Origin: Pseudoalteromonas haloplanktis ATCC 14393 | GTDB lineage: Bacteria > Pseudomonadota > Gammaproteobacteria > Enterobacterales > Alteromonadaceae | Assembly: GCF_000238355.1 (NCBI RefSeq) | Contig: NZ_AHCA01000005.1 | Coordinates: 124,001 to 188,000, forward strand | DNA length: 64,000 bases | Direction: 5' to 3' | Part shown: positions 1 through 9,803 of the stretch, one piece after another | Numbering within the stretch: position 1 is the stretch's first letter | How the letters are laid out: the number at the start of each line of letters is the position of its first letter | The notes under the pieces: model-generated | The model's input: only the letters and a program-made list of their open reading frames with translations | Told to the model about the DNA's origin: nothing | Database searches by the model: none | Made by a program: the position numbers and the translations under genes

Positions 1-876
1 GCCGCTTAACTGAGGGGCTTTTTTCTTCGCAAAGCCATCAAAGTCTGCATCAACAAATGCACGGGTCATTTCACGGGCGCGGTCAGCTCTAAAGTTTAAG
101 AAAATAACCGTGTCACCATCATTGATTTGTGCCGCTTGTTGGTCGTTATCTGTAATCGCTGTTGCTGCTACAAATTCATCGTTTTCATCGCGTTCGTAGG
201 CCGCAGCTAATGCATCAACACCATTATCGTAGCTATGCTGTGCGATACCACTTACCATTAGGTCATAAGCTTGCTCAACCCGATTCCAGCGATTATCACG
301 GTCCATTGCGTAGTAGCGACCAATAATAGATGCAAGACGACCGCAAGCTAGTTTACTAAACACAGCTTCAACACGTTCAATTGAGGCTTTTGCGCTGCGT
401 GGTGGGGTATCTCGACCATCTAAAAATGCATGAAAATACACTTCTTTAGCACCGCGTTCTGCTGCTAACTCGATAGCAGCGACAATATGATCTTCATGGC
501 TATGAACACCGCCTGGACTTAACAAGCCCATTAAGTGCACGGCTTTACCGGCATTGACCGCTTTATCTATGTTTTCGACTAACACGGGGTTGTGGGCAAA
601 TTCACCGTCGTTTATTGCTTTAGTAATGCGAGTAAAGTCTTGATAAACCACACGGCCTGCGCCGAGGTTGACGTGGCCCACTTCTGAGTTCCCCATTTGC
701 CCATCAGGAAGACCAACATCTAAACCCGACCCAGAAATTAGGGTATGCGGGCGAGTTGCCCAAAGTTCATCTAAAACTGGGGTATTAGCCGCTAAAATTG
801 CATTACTTTGTGCATCTTCACGGTATCCCCAACCATCTAAAATCATTAATACGAGAGGTTTTTTATGTTGTGTCAT
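1..876 (-). CDS. gpmI: 2,3-bisphosphoglycerate-independent phosphoglycerate mutase, 5' part (3' end outside window)
   Basis: Cytosolic glycolytic/gluconeogenic enzyme that interconverts 3- and 2-phosphoglycerate using two Mn ions and a phosphoserine intermediate. My reverse-strand translation from the ATG at 876 begins [20 protein letters not shown]. It contains the metal-binding Asp of LDGWG (about residue 14) and the GNSEVGH motif with the nucleophilic Ser near residue 64. The [11 protein letters not shown] and [11 protein letters not shown] blocks typical of GpmI follow. The frame is open to the window edge: 292 codons of a family usually about 510 long, so the C-terminal part lies outside. 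It is divergent from the yibN-grxC-secB-gpsA cluster, the usual neighbourhood in Vibrio and Alteromonadales. Identification is firm. Confidence 0.95.
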   Translation of the reverse strand, partial: MTQHKKPLVLMILDGWGYREDAQSNAILAANTPVLDELWATRPHTLISGSGLDVGLPDGQMGNSEVGHVNLGAGRVVYQDFTRITKAINDGEFAHNPVLVENIDKAVNAGKAVHLMGLLSPGGVHSHEDHIVAAIELAAERGAKEVYFHAFLDGRDTPPRSAKASIERVEAVFSKLACGRLASIIGRYYAMDRDNRWNRVEQAYDLMVSGIAQHSYDNGVDALAAAYERDENDEFVAATAITDNDQQAAQINDGDTVIFLNFRADRAREMTRAFVDADFDGFAKKKAPQLSG

Positions 877-1076
877 TTTGGTTCCTGAAAATTAGCTCCT
901 GTTTAAGCTAAGCATACCGTGTTTTATCGTTATGATCAGCAATCAAAGGCGCATATTAAAATATTTCACTCTCTGGTAATTTCTAATCAAGCACGTATAC
1001 TTGCGTGGCTAGGGCATTGCCCTTACGTTTAACCCCAGCGCTAAAGGCGCGGGACAATTTTCATAGTGGAAGACGC

Positions 1077-1508
1077 ATGGATCAATATATTGAATTTGTC
1101 GGTAATCATCCGATATTAAGTTTAGTGTGGGTTGCTTTGGTTGCACTCATTGTTGGCGGTTGGTTTAAAAGTAAGTTTTCAGCAATTCGTCAAATAAATC
1201 CGCAACAATTAACGTTATTAATTAACCGTGAAGACGGTCTAGTTGTAGATATACGTGCCCAAAAAGAATTTAATAATGGTCGTATTGCAGGCGCTGAGCA
1301 CCTTAGCCCTGAAAAAGCTAAACAATCTGACTTTTCAAGCCTTGAAAAGTCTAAGAGTAAACCCATTATATTGGTATGCACCACAGGCATGACTGCCTCA
1401 GGTATTGCAACCGCCATGCATAAAGCTGGTTTTGAATCAGTATATGTATTATCAGGTGGTATGGGGGCATGGCAAAGTGCCGGTCTACCAACGACAACAG
1501 GTCGCTAA
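1077..1508 (+). CDS. yibN: Rhodanese-like domain protein, membrane anchored (YibN family)
   Basis: A 143-residue protein with one N-terminal transmembrane segment (about residues 13-30, HPILSLVWVALVALIVGGW) followed by a cytoplasmic rhodanese domain. The active-site loop CTTGMTASG has its Cys at about residue 101, so sulfurtransferase or persulfide chemistry is possible; the substrate is unknown. I chose the ATG at 1077 because GGAAG lies 5-9 bases upstream and the protein then begins at the family's usual MDxYIEFVGNHP. The longer frame from 1005 adds unrelated residues. It is first in the yibN-grxC-secB-gpsA run, the same order as in E. coli, where it sits beside the redox and export genes. 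Confidence 0.88.
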   Translation: MDQYIEFVGNHPILSLVWVALVALIVGGWFKSKFSAIRQINPQQLTLLINREDGLVVDIRAQKEFNNGRIAGAEHLSPEKAKQSDFSSLEKSKSKPIILVCTTGMTASGIATAMHKAGFESVYVLSGGMGAWQSAGLPTTTGR

Positions 1509-1539
1509 TTTACTTAGTTAGGCCGTTAGAGGAATTGTT

Positions 1540-1797
1540 ATGAGTAATGTTGTTCTTTACACCAAAGCGTATTGTCCTTTTTGCCAACGAGCACTGGCAT
1601 TGTTAACCAGTAAAGGTGTGCAATATAAGAATATAGATATCGGTGTACAGCCTGAGCTACGTGATGAAATGATCGCCAAAGCAGGTGGGGCGAGCACAGT
1701 ACCGCAAATCTTTATTAATGATGAGCATATCGGCGGTTGTGACGACATGATGGCGATTGAAGCACAAGGTAAACTTGATGCTAAGTTGAACGCTTAA
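1540..1797 (+). CDS. grxC: Glutaredoxin 3
   Basis: Small (85 aa) cytosolic dithiol glutaredoxin that reduces protein disulfides and glutathione mixed disulfides. The active site CPFC is at residues 12-15 in the YTKAYCPFCQRA context. The cis-Pro loop TVPQIFI and the glutathione-contacting GGCDD motif are present. Length and motifs match GrxC. It starts 31 bp after yibN, with GAGG upstream of the ATG, and precedes secB, so it probably belongs to the same transcript. Confidence 0.95.
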   Translation: MSNVVLYTKAYCPFCQRALALLTSKGVQYKNIDIGVQPELRDEMIAKAGGASTVPQIFINDEHIGGCDDMMAIEAQGKLDAKLNA

Positions 1798-1835
1798 ATA
1801 TTTATTATAAAAACGATTAAAAGTTAGGAATTATT

Positions 1836-2324
1836 ATGAACGAAGAAAATCAGAACGTAGCAGCACAAGAAGAAACAGGCCCACAATTTACTATTCAACG
1901 TATTTACACTAAAGACGTGTCTTTTGAAACGCCTAATTCTCCTGCTATTTTCCAAAAAGAGTGGACACCTGAAGTTAAACTTGATCTTGATACCCGTTCT
2001 AACAAACTAGACGAAGGTGTATTTGAAGTTGTATTAGCACTCACTGTTACTGCTTCTATCGGTGAAGAAACAGCGTTTTTATGTGAAATTCAGCAAGCGG
2101 GTATTTTCACTATCGCAGAAGTTGAAGAAGTACAACTTGCACATATGCTAGGCGCTTTCTGTCCAAATGTACTTTTCCCATATGCGCGTGAGGCGGTATC
2201 TAACTTAGTTAACCGTGGTACATTCCCGCAGCTTAACCTTGCACCTGTTAACTTTGACGCGTTATTCGCGCAATATATGCAGCAACGTGCAGCGCAAGCT
2301 GAACAGGCAACTGCAGACGCTTAA
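1836..2324 (+). CDS. secB: Protein-export chaperone SecB
   Basis: Cytosolic tetrameric chaperone that keeps precursor proteins unfolded and delivers them to SecA. The 162-residue product shows the SecB core: [19 protein letters not shown], then [10 protein letters not shown] and [20 protein letters not shown]. It has an acidic N-terminus and an Ala/Gln-rich tail. AGGAA lies just upstream of the ATG at 1836. It follows grxC by 38 bp and ends three bases before the gpsA start, the same arrangement as in enterics. Confidence 0.96.
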   Translation: MNEENQNVAAQEETGPQFTIQRIYTKDVSFETPNSPAIFQKEWTPEVKLDLDTRSNKLDEGVFEVVLALTVTASIGEETAFLCEIQQAGIFTIAEVEEVQLAHMLGAFCPNVLFPYAREAVSNLVNRGTFPQLNLAPVNFDALFAQYMQQRAAQAEQATADA

Positions 2325-2327
2325 TTG

Positions 2328-3335
2328 ATGAATACAGCCAATTCAGCTGTTACAGTTTTAGGGGCGGGGTCTTATGGCACCGCCCTTGCTATTTGTTTAG
2401 CCCGAAATGGTCACCATGTGACACTTTGGGGGCGCAATAGCGATGACGTTGCCACGCTTGCAGCTGAGCGGAAAAATCAACGTTACCTACCCGATGTCAC
2501 ATTTCCTGATACTTTACACTTAGAAGCCGATTTACACACCGCTGTTACTACAAGCCAAGTTATTTTGGTTGTAGTACCAAGCCATGCATTTGGCGACACA
2601 TTGCAGCAAATAAAGCCTTCATTACTTGATGGTGCGCAAGTGGCGTGGGCAACCAAAGGGTTAGAGCCCGATACTGGTCGGTTACTGCAAGAGGTTGCCC
2701 AACAAGAGCTAGGCGATGATGTGCCATTGGCGGTTGTTTCTGGGCCGACTTTTGCCAAAGAAATGGCAATGGGGTTACCTACCGCTGTTTCGGTGTCGTC
2801 AACATCAACCACCTTTGCAAAACAGCTTGCTGATTTATTGCATTGTGGCCGCTCATTCCGAGTTTATAACAATAATGATTTTATTGGCATTCAACTTGGT
2901 GGTGCAGTTAAAAATGTGATCGCGATTGGTGCGGGAATGTCTGATGGCTTTGGTTTTGGTGCTAATGCTAGAACAGCACTTATCACCCGTGGTTTAGCTG
3001 AATTATGCCGTTTAGGTTGTGCACTTGGCGCGAAATCTGAAACCTTTATGGGCATGGCTGGGTTAGGCGATTTGATCCTAACTTGTACTGATAATCAGTC
3101 CCGTAACCGTCGTTTTGGCTTAGCACTAGGCAAAGGTGAGGGGGTTGAGCAGGCGATAGCGTCAATTGGTCAAGTGGTCGAAGGTTACCGCAACACCAAA
3201 GAGGTGTATTTACTTGCTCAGCGTACAGGCATTGAAATGCCAATTACAGAGCAAATCTATCAGGTACTTTATGAAAATAAAGACGTGAAAGAAGCGGCTA
3301 TGGCGTTATTAGGCCGTGAGCAAAAATCAGAATAA
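2328..3335 (+). CDS. gpsA: Glycerol-3-phosphate dehydrogenase [NAD(P)+]
   Basis: Reduces dihydroxyacetone phosphate to sn-glycerol-3-phosphate for phospholipid synthesis in the cytosol. The 335-residue protein has the N-terminal Rossmann motif [10 protein letters not shown]. It also has the catalytic Lys region ([13 protein letters not shown]) and the C-terminal substrate block [10 protein letters not shown] prefer the ATG at 2328 to the TTG at 2325. There is no strong ribosome-binding site, and only TTG separates it from the secB stop, so translational coupling is likely. Last gene of the yibN-grxC-secB-gpsA unit. Confidence 0.96.
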   Translation: MNTANSAVTVLGAGSYGTALAICLARNGHHVTLWGRNSDDVATLAAERKNQRYLPDVTFPDTLHLEADLHTAVTTSQVILVVVPSHAFGDTLQQIKPSLLDGAQVAWATKGLEPDTGRLLQEVAQQELGDDVPLAVVSGPTFAKEMAMGLPTAVSVSSTSTTFAKQLADLLHCGRSFRVYNNNDFIGIQLGGAVKNVIAIGAGMSDGFGFGANARTALITRGLAELCRLGCALGAKSETFMGMAGLGDLILTCTDNQSRNRRFGLALGKGEGVEQAIASIGQVVEGYRNTKEVYLLAQRTGIEMPITEQIYQVLYENKDVKEAAMALLGREQKSE

Positions 3336-3342
3336 GCATGAG

Positions 3343-3373
3343 TGTCAGCGTTGTGCTAATCATTACGCTGACA
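3343..3373. terminator. Stem-loop between convergent gpsA and the GGDEF/EAL gene
   Basis: A perfect 9-bp stem, TGTCAGCGT (3343-3351) with ACGCTGACA (3365-3373), encloses a 13-base loop between two convergent genes. There is no T-run on either side. It could be a weak bidirectional terminator or an mRNA 3'-end stabiliser. Confidence 0.5.
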
Positions 3374-3384
3374 ACAACTCACGT

Positions 3385-6300
3385 TTAGTCATTGCCCAAA
3401 CTAGAGTGTTTTCGCTGATTATTTTTTTCAATAAAAGCCGCAACCTTATCAGCATGTAGCGGGCGGCTATAGTAATAACCTTGCATGGTATTACAACCCA
3501 TTACATGCAGCATATAAGCTTGCTCTTTCGTTTCAACGCCTTCTGCAACTACATCGATTTTTAAATATTTAGCCAGGCGTATAATCGTCGCGGTGATATT
3601 TCGGTCTTGTTCGCTATCAATAATATCTTTAATAAAAGAACGGTCAATTTTTAAGGTATCGATAGGAAAGCGCTTTAAATAGCCAAGTGATGAATGTCCT
3701 GTGCCAAAATCATCTAAGGCAATCGTGAAGCCAAGCGCTTTTAAGCGATTCATTTGTTGCTGGGCAAACTCAGGGTTATCCATCATGGCGCTTTCGGTTA
3801 TTTCTAACTCTACACAGCGAGCCGGTACATCATAGTTTGTTAAGCACTCGGTAAGTGTTTCAAGTAAGCTGCTTTGCTGAAAATGTAATGCAGAAATATT
3901 AATTGCTACTTTACCAAAGTTAACTCGTTGATTACGCCATAATTCAAGCTGTTTAAATAATTGTTTCATTAGTAATAATGTTAATGGAATTATCGCCCCA
4001 TTTTGTTCTGCTAGCGGTATGAACTCGCTAGGACTAATAAGGCTACCGTCAACTTGTGGCCAGCGAACTAATGCCTCAAAGCCATGAATTTGATTTTTGT
4101 CAGCATTATATTTTACTTGATAAAACAATTGAAAGTCTTGATGTTCAATGGCTCTAAATAGCGCACTTTCTTTATTGAGCTCATTTGAGTCTATGGTGTG
4201 TTTAGATTTATCAAAAAACTGATAATTGTTATGACCCATTTTTTTTGCGTGGTTAAGCGCGCTATTGGCGCAGCGCATAAGTGCTTCACTGCTATAGCCG
4301 TTTTCGGGATAGACAGCAATGCCGCAACAAGCTGAAATAAAGCTCTCTATGCCATCAAGCATAAACGGAGTTTGAAACTGTGCCAGGATTTTATCGGCAA
4401 GCTTTTTCGCGAAAAAGATAGTCATTCCTGAATATAAATAAGGTGGCACCAAAATAGCAAATTCATCACCGCCTAAACGGGCGAGTGTATAACCAGAGTC
4501 AAGATTGCGAGAGAGTCTACCTGCAACCTCTTTTAATAGTTCATCTCCAATTGCATGACCGAGGGACTCATTTATTTTATTGAAATTATCTAAATCGATA
4601 AAAATTATTAGTAGATCAGGGAAGTTATTATTACAACTGGCAATGGCTTTATTAACAGATTCAATAAAAATAGTACGATTAGATAGCCCAGTAACAGAGT
4701 CTCGGGTGGTGAGCTTTAGCATGGCCCGTTCATTATTTTTCCGGGCAGTTACATCGGAGAATAAGCCAATATAATGCGCGCTACTGTTACGCAGGTTAGG
4801 GGTTTTTACTTTGGTTATCGATAAGTCTAACGCATAAGGTTGCCCGTCTTTGCGCAAGTTCCAGATTTCTCCTGACCAATAGCCATCGGTTTCCAAATCA
4901 TTACGAATAAGACTTTCTAGTTTTTTGTCTCGGCCTTCGACTGTGTATGCCTTTGGCTTTTTACCGACAACATCAGCTAGGGTGAATCCACAAATGGTTG
5001 TAAAAGCTTGGTTTATATCTGTTATTTGAAAGTCTTCGTTGGCAATCCAAATAGCGTCTTTAGATTGCGCCATTAATGCATTAGCTAAATTGTGTTTCGC
5101 ACCGTTTTTTAGTTTATAAATAACAAGTAGTAATAAAATAATAAAAATAGTCGTTAAAATTAAATAATTAAACCAGTTAGGTAGGGTTAAAGCCGTTTGT
5201 TTTATTAGTAACACTAATGGCTCGCTATTTACTTGATTAAGGTTTTTAACTTCAAGGTAAATATTTTTTTGATCAGCTGTGAGCGACAGCATAGATTGAG
5301 AGCTTGGTAGTGGCAGCCACTGTCCATTAGGATCGAGTCGATAAGACAGTCGCATGGGTAAATTACTATCACTGGTGAACCAAACGGATACACCTTTTAG
5401 CGGTTGTTGCACATTCAGCGCATTCGTCGCTAAGTGATAATAGTGTTGGTCATTTTCTTGATAGTGTAACGCTAGGTGACTGATTGAAAATAGATTATTT
5501 TGCGGTATTGATTGTGTTGCATGTACTTCAAGAAGAATACTGGTATTTTGAGGCGCGAACAGCATTATTTTATCGCGGTAGCTTACGGTAAATTGAGCTT
5601 GTGGCAATTGCTGCTGGCTAATTGAATCATCTATATTTGCAGCCATGCTGTGGGTCGCATTTTCAACCCATACATTAGTACTGGGAGTGTAGAGTTTGAT
5701 TGCTTGAGAATCGACTATCCAGAGTGTATCAAGTGGAGCTTCGTAGATGGCAGTAGTGTCAAACATGCTGACTTTATTAAAGTGTACGCTTTTTGTTGTC
5801 AGTGCTGAGTCTACGGGGGTTTGCCATAAACCGTTTTTTGTCGCAAGCCAAAGCCTTGATGAATTACGCTGATAAAAAATATCTCTGATCTCGCCAAGGG
5901 GGTGTGTGGTGTCTAGCGCTAAGGGAATTGCTTGTTGATCGCTAATATAAAATAACTGCTGGTTATTACTTGCTAAATACTGTGTATCAGAGAGGGGGGT
6001 GAAAGCATTTATGTTACTAACTGGCAGCGAAAAATTATGTTGTTGAGTTGCAAAATCATAATTGATTAACTGTTTTTTGCTTGCTATCCATAGCGTTGTC
6101 GGTGCTGTGAAGTGCAGCACATTTGCTTGCTCTGGTAGTAATAAATCAAATGCTTGGGTGCGAGCACTGTATAAATACAACCCGTTAGAGGTTGTTATTG
6201 CCCACTTGTCTTCGTGTAAATAATAAATACTGAGTACTTTTTTACCTTTAGAAAAGTTATCTATTTGGGCCAGCATTTTGAAATATTGCTGTATTCTTGG

Positions 6301-7227
6301 CGCTGGACTCTCGGTAATTGGCGTTGCAATAATTTGCATTGCATAAAGCCTCACCCAATTTTTAGTGTTGGTTTGCAGCCACAGTTGTTCATTGTTTTGT
6401 TTTATTGATAAAAAATGCGCCGGAGAATTATAAAATAAAGGCTTACTGCTTTTGGTTGTTAAATCATATTTATAAGCTTGATTATTATGTAAATAGTAAA
6501 GGTGGTCTTGAAAGAAGTTTAGGTGTTGCACATTGGTGTGATTGAGTTTTATTGTTTCTAATGAGTGGGTGTTATTAAATAGATAATGTTGTTCATTTGA
6601 GGTGCTAATAACGAGTGCGGTTGATGTTTGACTTGGGCTTAGCTGAGTAATGTCAGCCGGTGCGCTGAGCCGAGAGATAATTGCGTTGCTGGCTGTATCA
6701 AAGCGACTGGCCGCATTCCCGCCAGAATGTAACCATAAACTGTTGTTAAACCCAGCTGCAAGCTCAACAATTTGTTCAGAAAAAGCATAGGCAGAATGAA
6801 GCTTTTCGTTTTTTATTGTGTAAATCTGACCTAAATGTAGAAAATAAAAGCCATGATCTGTGGTAAAGATCTGTTGCTTTAATGGGCTGTCGGTTAGTTG
6901 AATTAGTTGATTGCTGATTAGATCTATTAAACTTAAACCTTGCTCTGTATTAACTAATAACCATGATTTATAAGCGGCTACCTGCAAAACATTAAGCGTT
7001 GCAAATGCTGAAAATGGCGGTGTGTGACTACTAAACAGGTGCGTAGAATCGTAGCTAAATAAACCTTTTTCAGTTGCGAGCCAAAATGTGTTAGTCGGGC
7101 TTTGGGTAAAGTCGTTAATGGCAGGTATAGAAAGCGCGTTGGCGTTTATTTCATCCACCATACTGGCGTTTACATTTACAAAAAAGAACATACTGATAAA
7201 GCAGCATGTTTTAAGTATAAACCGCAT
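3385..7227 (-). CDS. Periplasmic-sensor PAS-GGDEF-EAL cyclic-di-GMP signalling protein
   Basis: A 1280-residue inner-membrane protein predicted to make and/or degrade c-di-GMP. A signal peptide (1-21) leads into a periplasmic region of about 650 residues with repeated blades such as LWLATKNGLW, which looks like a two-component-regulator beta-propeller. A Y_Y_Y-like beta domain follows (LSYRLDPNGQWLPLPS). One transmembrane helix is near 682-705, then PAS/PAC (about 712-820), GGDEF and EAL. The GGDEF signature is intact (RLGGDEFAIL, about residue 920). So are the EAL residues: EALVRW near 1050, DDFGTGHSS and VVAEGVET. Both activities are therefore possible, although many such tandem proteins use only one. 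The ligand is unknown. Transcribed alone, convergent to gpsA. Confidence 0.88.
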   Translation of the reverse strand: MRFILKTCCFISMFFFVNVNASMVDEINANALSIPAINDFTQSPTNTFWLATEKGLFSYDSTHLFSSHTPPFSAFATLNVLQVAAYKSWLLVNTEQGLSLIDLISNQLIQLTDSPLKQQIFTTDHGFYFLHLGQIYTIKNEKLHSAYAFSEQIVELAAGFNNSLWLHSGGNAASRFDTASNAIISRLSAPADITQLSPSQTSTALVISTSNEQHYLFNNTHSLETIKLNHTNVQHLNFFQDHLYYLHNNQAYKYDLTTKSSKPLFYNSPAHFLSIKQNNEQLWLQTNTKNWVRLYAMQIIATPITESPAPRIQQYFKMLAQIDNFSKGKKVLSIYYLHEDKWAITTSNGLYLYSARTQAFDLLLPEQANVLHFTAPTTLWIASKKQLINYDFATQQHNFSLPVSNINAFTPLSDTQYLASNNQQLFYISDQQAIPLALDTTHPLGEIRDIFYQRNSSRLWLATKNGLWQTPVDSALTTKSVHFNKVSMFDTTAIYEAPLDTLWIVDSQAIKLYTPSTNVWVENATHSMAANIDDSISQQQLPQAQFTVSYRDKIMLFAPQNTSILLEVHATQSIPQNNLFSISHLALHYQENDQHYYHLATNALNVQQPLKGVSVWFTSDSNLPMRLSYRLDPNGQWLPLPSSQSMLSLTADQKNIYLEVKNLNQVNSEPLVLLIKQTALTLPNWFNYLILTTIFIILLLLVIYKLKNGAKHNLANALMAQSKDAIWIANEDFQITDINQAFTTICGFTLADVVGKKPKAYTVEGRDKKLESLIRNDLETDGYWSGEIWNLRKDGQPYALDLSITKVKTPNLRNSSAHYIGLFSDVTARKNNERAMLKLTTRDSVTGLSNRTIFIESVNKAIASCNNNFPDLLIIFIDLDNFNKINESLGHAIGDELLKEVAGRLSRNLDSGYTLARLGGDEFAILVPPYLYSGMTIFFAKKLADKILAQFQTPFMLDGIESFISACCGIAVYPENGYSSEALMRCANSALNHAKKMGHNNYQFFDKSKHTIDSNELNKESALFRAIEHQDFQLFYQVKYNADKNQIHGFEALVRWPQVDGSLISPSEFIPLAEQNGAIIPLTLLLMKQLFKQLELWRNQRVNFGKVAINISALHFQQSSLLETLTECLTNYDVPARCVELEITESAMMDNPEFAQQQMNRLKALGFTIALDDFGTGHSSLGYLKRFPIDTLKIDRSFIKDIIDSEQDRNITATIIRLAKYLKIDVVAEGVETKEQAYMLHVMGCNTMQGYYYSRPLHADKVAAFIEKNNQRKHSSLGND

Positions 7228-7354
7228 TGCAATCCATTGAATAAGTTTAAAAAGAACTTATTTAGAATAGTGCATGAATAAATAAATTGCGAATCGTCAA
7301 GCGTGAAATTTATTACAGTAAGTGCAGTGGCATTTTAGCCTTAAAGGGGGAGCT

Positions 7355-7375
7355 AAAGCGCCTAATGGGCGCTTT
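7355..7375 (-). terminator. Hairpin downstream of trmL
   Basis: AAAGCGCC and GGCGCTTT form a perfect 8-bp stem with a 5-base loop, 12 bases past the trmL stop on the minus strand. The T-tract is poor, so termination efficiency is uncertain. Confidence 0.5.
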
Positions 7376-7386
7376 ATTTGCAGTGT

Positions 7387-7851
7387 TTACTGAGCGTTAG
7401 GGAAACCTAACTGACGCCATGATTCATAAACAAACACAGCAACCGCATTGGATAAGTTCATGCTTCTGCTATTGGCTTGCATTGGGATCCGCACACGTTG
7501 CTCATTTGGTAATGATTGAATTAATTCATCCGGTAAGCCACGTGTTTCTGGGCCAAATACTAAACAGTCACCCGCTTCATAGCTTGCTTGGTGGTGGAAT
7601 TGACTACCTTTAGTCGTACACGCGTATACTTTCTTTGGTTGGCACTTTGCTAAGTACGCCTCGAACGAAGCATGGCGTTGCACATGGCTAAATTCATGGT
7701 AATCAAGGCCCGCTCTTTTGACGCGCTTATCATCCCACTCAAAGCCCAGTGGTTCGATGAGGTGCAAAGCAAAACCTGTATTTGCGCACAAACGAATAAT
7801 ATTCCCTGTGTTAGGGGGAATTTCTGGTTGGTATAAAACGATATCGAGCAT
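7387..7851 (-). CDS. trmL: tRNA (cytidine/uridine-34-2'-O)-methyltransferase TrmL
   Basis: A 154-residue minimal SPOUT methyltransferase that 2'-O-methylates the wobble base of tRNA-Leu isoacceptors using S-adenosylmethionine. The knot motifs are all visible: [18 protein letters not shown] at the N-terminus, [11 protein letters not shown], and the C-terminal [20 protein letters not shown]. The length is the family standard. It is divergent from fieF and upstream of the GGDEF/EAL gene on the same strand, separated from it by a hairpin. Confidence 0.95.
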   Translation of the reverse strand: MLDIVLYQPEIPPNTGNIIRLCANTGFALHLIEPLGFEWDDKRVKRAGLDYHEFSHVQRHASFEAYLAKCQPKKVYACTTKGSQFHHQASYEAGDCLVFGPETRGLPDELIQSLPNEQRVRIPMQANSRSMNLSNAVAVFVYESWRQLGFPNAQ

Positions 7852-7960
7852 AACGAGCCTTATTGGTGATCTACATTTTGACGTTCGAGAGTATACACGA
7901 AACAGCGAAAAAAAATGATATACTGATTTTAATCAAACAGTTTAAAACATAGGCAAAAGC

Positions 7961-8872
7961 GTGCATCAACGTAGTTATGAGTTTTGGGTGAAAACCGCCA
8001 GTATTGTTACCATGGTTATGGTGAGCTTGATGATTGCGGCTAAATGTTGGGCATGGCTTGCGTCGGGCTCAGCATCCATGCTTGGCTCACTTACAGACTC
8101 TTTGATGGATATTACCGCCTCAGCGATGAGTTTTTTAGTGTTAGGTTATGCACTGCGCCCTGCAGATGACGATCACCGCTTTGGTCACGGTAAAGCTGAA
8201 GCATTAGCTGGGTTAGGTCAAGCAGCCTTTATTGCTGGTTCAGGTTGTTTATTAGCGTTTCATGGTATTGAGCGCTTATTTAACCCTGTGGTATTAAACC
8301 ATTCGATGCTGGGTGTGTGGGTCAGTATTTTTGCCATTGCTTGTACGCTGGTGGTGGTATATGTACAAACCAAAGTGATAAGGCATACCGAATCTATCGC
8401 GATCAAAGCGGACTCAGTGCACTACAAAGGTGACTTAATTTTAAATGCCGCGGTATTGATTGCAATATTACTGGCACAAAATGGCATGCTTTACGCCGAC
8501 CCTATTTTTGCTATTGGCGTTGCTGGCTACCTTCTTTATAACAGCTGGGATATAGCAACACAAAGTGCTGATCACTTGATGGATAAAGAACTTCCAGATG
8601 AAGAAAAAGCCAGCATAGTATCAATTGCCAACAGTCATAACGATGTTTTTGGCGTACACGACGTACGTACTCGGCAAGGCGGCAAAGTTAAATTTATTCA
8701 AATGCATTTAGAACTTGAAGATCAACTGCCTTTGATCCGTGCACATTACGTTGCTGATGAAGTGGTGGCAATGATCCAACAAGAGTTTAATTGTGAAATG
8801 GATATTTTGATCCACCAAGATCCCATGTCGTTGAGTCAGCCAAACTCTCAATTTAGTGAGTCACAAAACTGA
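7961..8872 (+). CDS. fieF: Cation-efflux pump FieF (CDF family)
   Basis: A 303-residue cation diffusion facilitator that exports Fe(II)/Zn(II) across the inner membrane in exchange for protons. Metal-site residues are visible: the Asp pair in LTDSLMDITAS (TM2) and the HxxxD in DSVHYKGD (TM5). It also has the HRFGHGKAEALAGLGQ loop and a cytoplasmic C-terminal domain (GVHDVRTRQGG, MDILIHQDP). The start is GTG at 7961 with AGG 7-9 bases upstream; no in-frame ATG fits. Its last 25 bases overlap the end of the convergent hydrolase gene. In E. coli fieF neighbours cpxP, and the Cpx genes are nearby here too. Confidence 0.93.
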   Translation: MHQRSYEFWVKTASIVTMVMVSLMIAAKCWAWLASGSASMLGSLTDSLMDITASAMSFLVLGYALRPADDDHRFGHGKAEALAGLGQAAFIAGSGCLLAFHGIERLFNPVVLNHSMLGVWVSIFAIACTLVVVYVQTKVIRHTESIAIKADSVHYKGDLILNAAVLIAILLAQNGMLYADPIFAIGVAGYLLYNSWDIATQSADHLMDKELPDEEKASIVSIANSHNDVFGVHDVRTRQGGKVKFIQMHLELEDQLPLIRAHYVADEVVAMIQQEFNCEMDILIHQDPMSLSQPNSQFSESQN

Positions 8873-9801
8873 TAAAAGCGGCTAAGTACGGCTTGGCGAA
8901 TGGTGTCTTGTTCAAACAGTAGCTCATGTTTTGCACCAGCAAACGTCTGTAAAACCGCATTGTTTTGACGATGCACCAACGCAATTTGAGCTTGGTTATC
9001 GACAACCGTATCGTTTTCAGCACTGGCAATAAAAACGGGGAGCGTTAGCTGTTGTTGCTCAAGAGTCGCCATAAAGCCAAACGCAGCATTTAACCAGCCA
9101 TAAGTGACGCCACCTAATTGCAATATGCTGTCGCTGTGATAGGTTTGTCTAAACAATTGATAGCGGACCTCGCTACTCGTTAGATCATTATTCAGAAAAT
9201 CGTATGCTAGATAATCAGTTTGACCAAGTGCATAACACTGGTTAAAGCCTAATAAGCACGCTGTACGTGCGGCAAGTTTAGCAAGTGGTTTTGGTGTGCC
9301 TTTGGTGTAAATATCAAACATGGGGGCAGACAGGAAAACACCACTGTAGTTATGCTTAAATCGAGTGAGAAAGTCCACTGCAATCGCTCCGCCCATTGAG
9401 TGCCCGAGCATGACCTTTTTACCTTGGTAAAGAGTATTCACAATTTGACTGTCAAATAGTGCCAAATCATCTGCATAATCAGTAAATTTATTCACAAAGC
9501 CTTTATGCGGGTTTGCAAGCGCCCGATAAGATCGCCCTTGTCCTTGGTGGTCGACAATAAATACAGCGTAATTATTTTTAAATAACTCCCATATCAGCTC
9601 TTGGTATTTATCTAACCCTTCTATACGCCCAGAGCTAATGACTATAGCGGCTTTGGGCTGTTCCGGTATCGCATAACCATAATATAAATCACCATTTGTC
9701 GTCGTCAGCAGTGCTTTATTCACCTGTTGCGCAAAAAATTGCGATATTTCAGGCTGTCGCGCGAGTAAATCTGACTCTGTACTGTAAAACATAGGGCGCA
9801 T
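8848..9801 (-). CDS. Alpha/beta hydrolase, lysophospholipase (PldB/monoacylglycerol lipase) type
   Basis: A 317-residue serine hydrolase with an N-terminal beta-sheet region and the oxyanion segment VDHQGQGRS. The nucleophile elbow is GHSMGG (Ser near residue 136), and the likely acid and His are in SAENDTVVDN and GAKHELLFE. This matches the Hydrolase_4 family (PldB and monoglyceride lipases), so a fatty-acyl ester such as a lysophospholipid is the likely substrate. No signal peptide is seen. It begins two bases after the cpxA stop, so it is probably the third gene of a cpxRA operon. That would link membrane-lipid turnover to envelope stress, which is inference. Its 3' end overlaps fieF by 25 bases. 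Confidence 0.82.
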   Translation of the reverse strand: MRPMFYSTESDLLARQPEISQFFAQQVNKALLTTTNGDLYYGYAIPEQPKAAIVISSGRIEGLDKYQELIWELFKNNYAVFIVDHQGQGRSYRALANPHKGFVNKFTDYADDLALFDSQIVNTLYQGKKVMLGHSMGGAIAVDFLTRFKHNYSGVFLSAPMFDIYTKGTPKPLAKLAARTACLLGFNQCYALGQTDYLAYDFLNNDLTSSEVRYQLFRQTYHSDSILQLGGVTYGWLNAAFGFMATLEQQQLTLPVFIASAENDTVVDNQAQIALVHRQNNAVLQTFAGAKHELLFEQDTIRQAVLSRFYQFCDSLN

Positions 9802-9803
9802 TC

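Noticed and set aside
2325..2327. TTG as the gpsA start
   Set aside because: The ATG immediately after fits the family start, and TTG offers no better ribosome-binding site.
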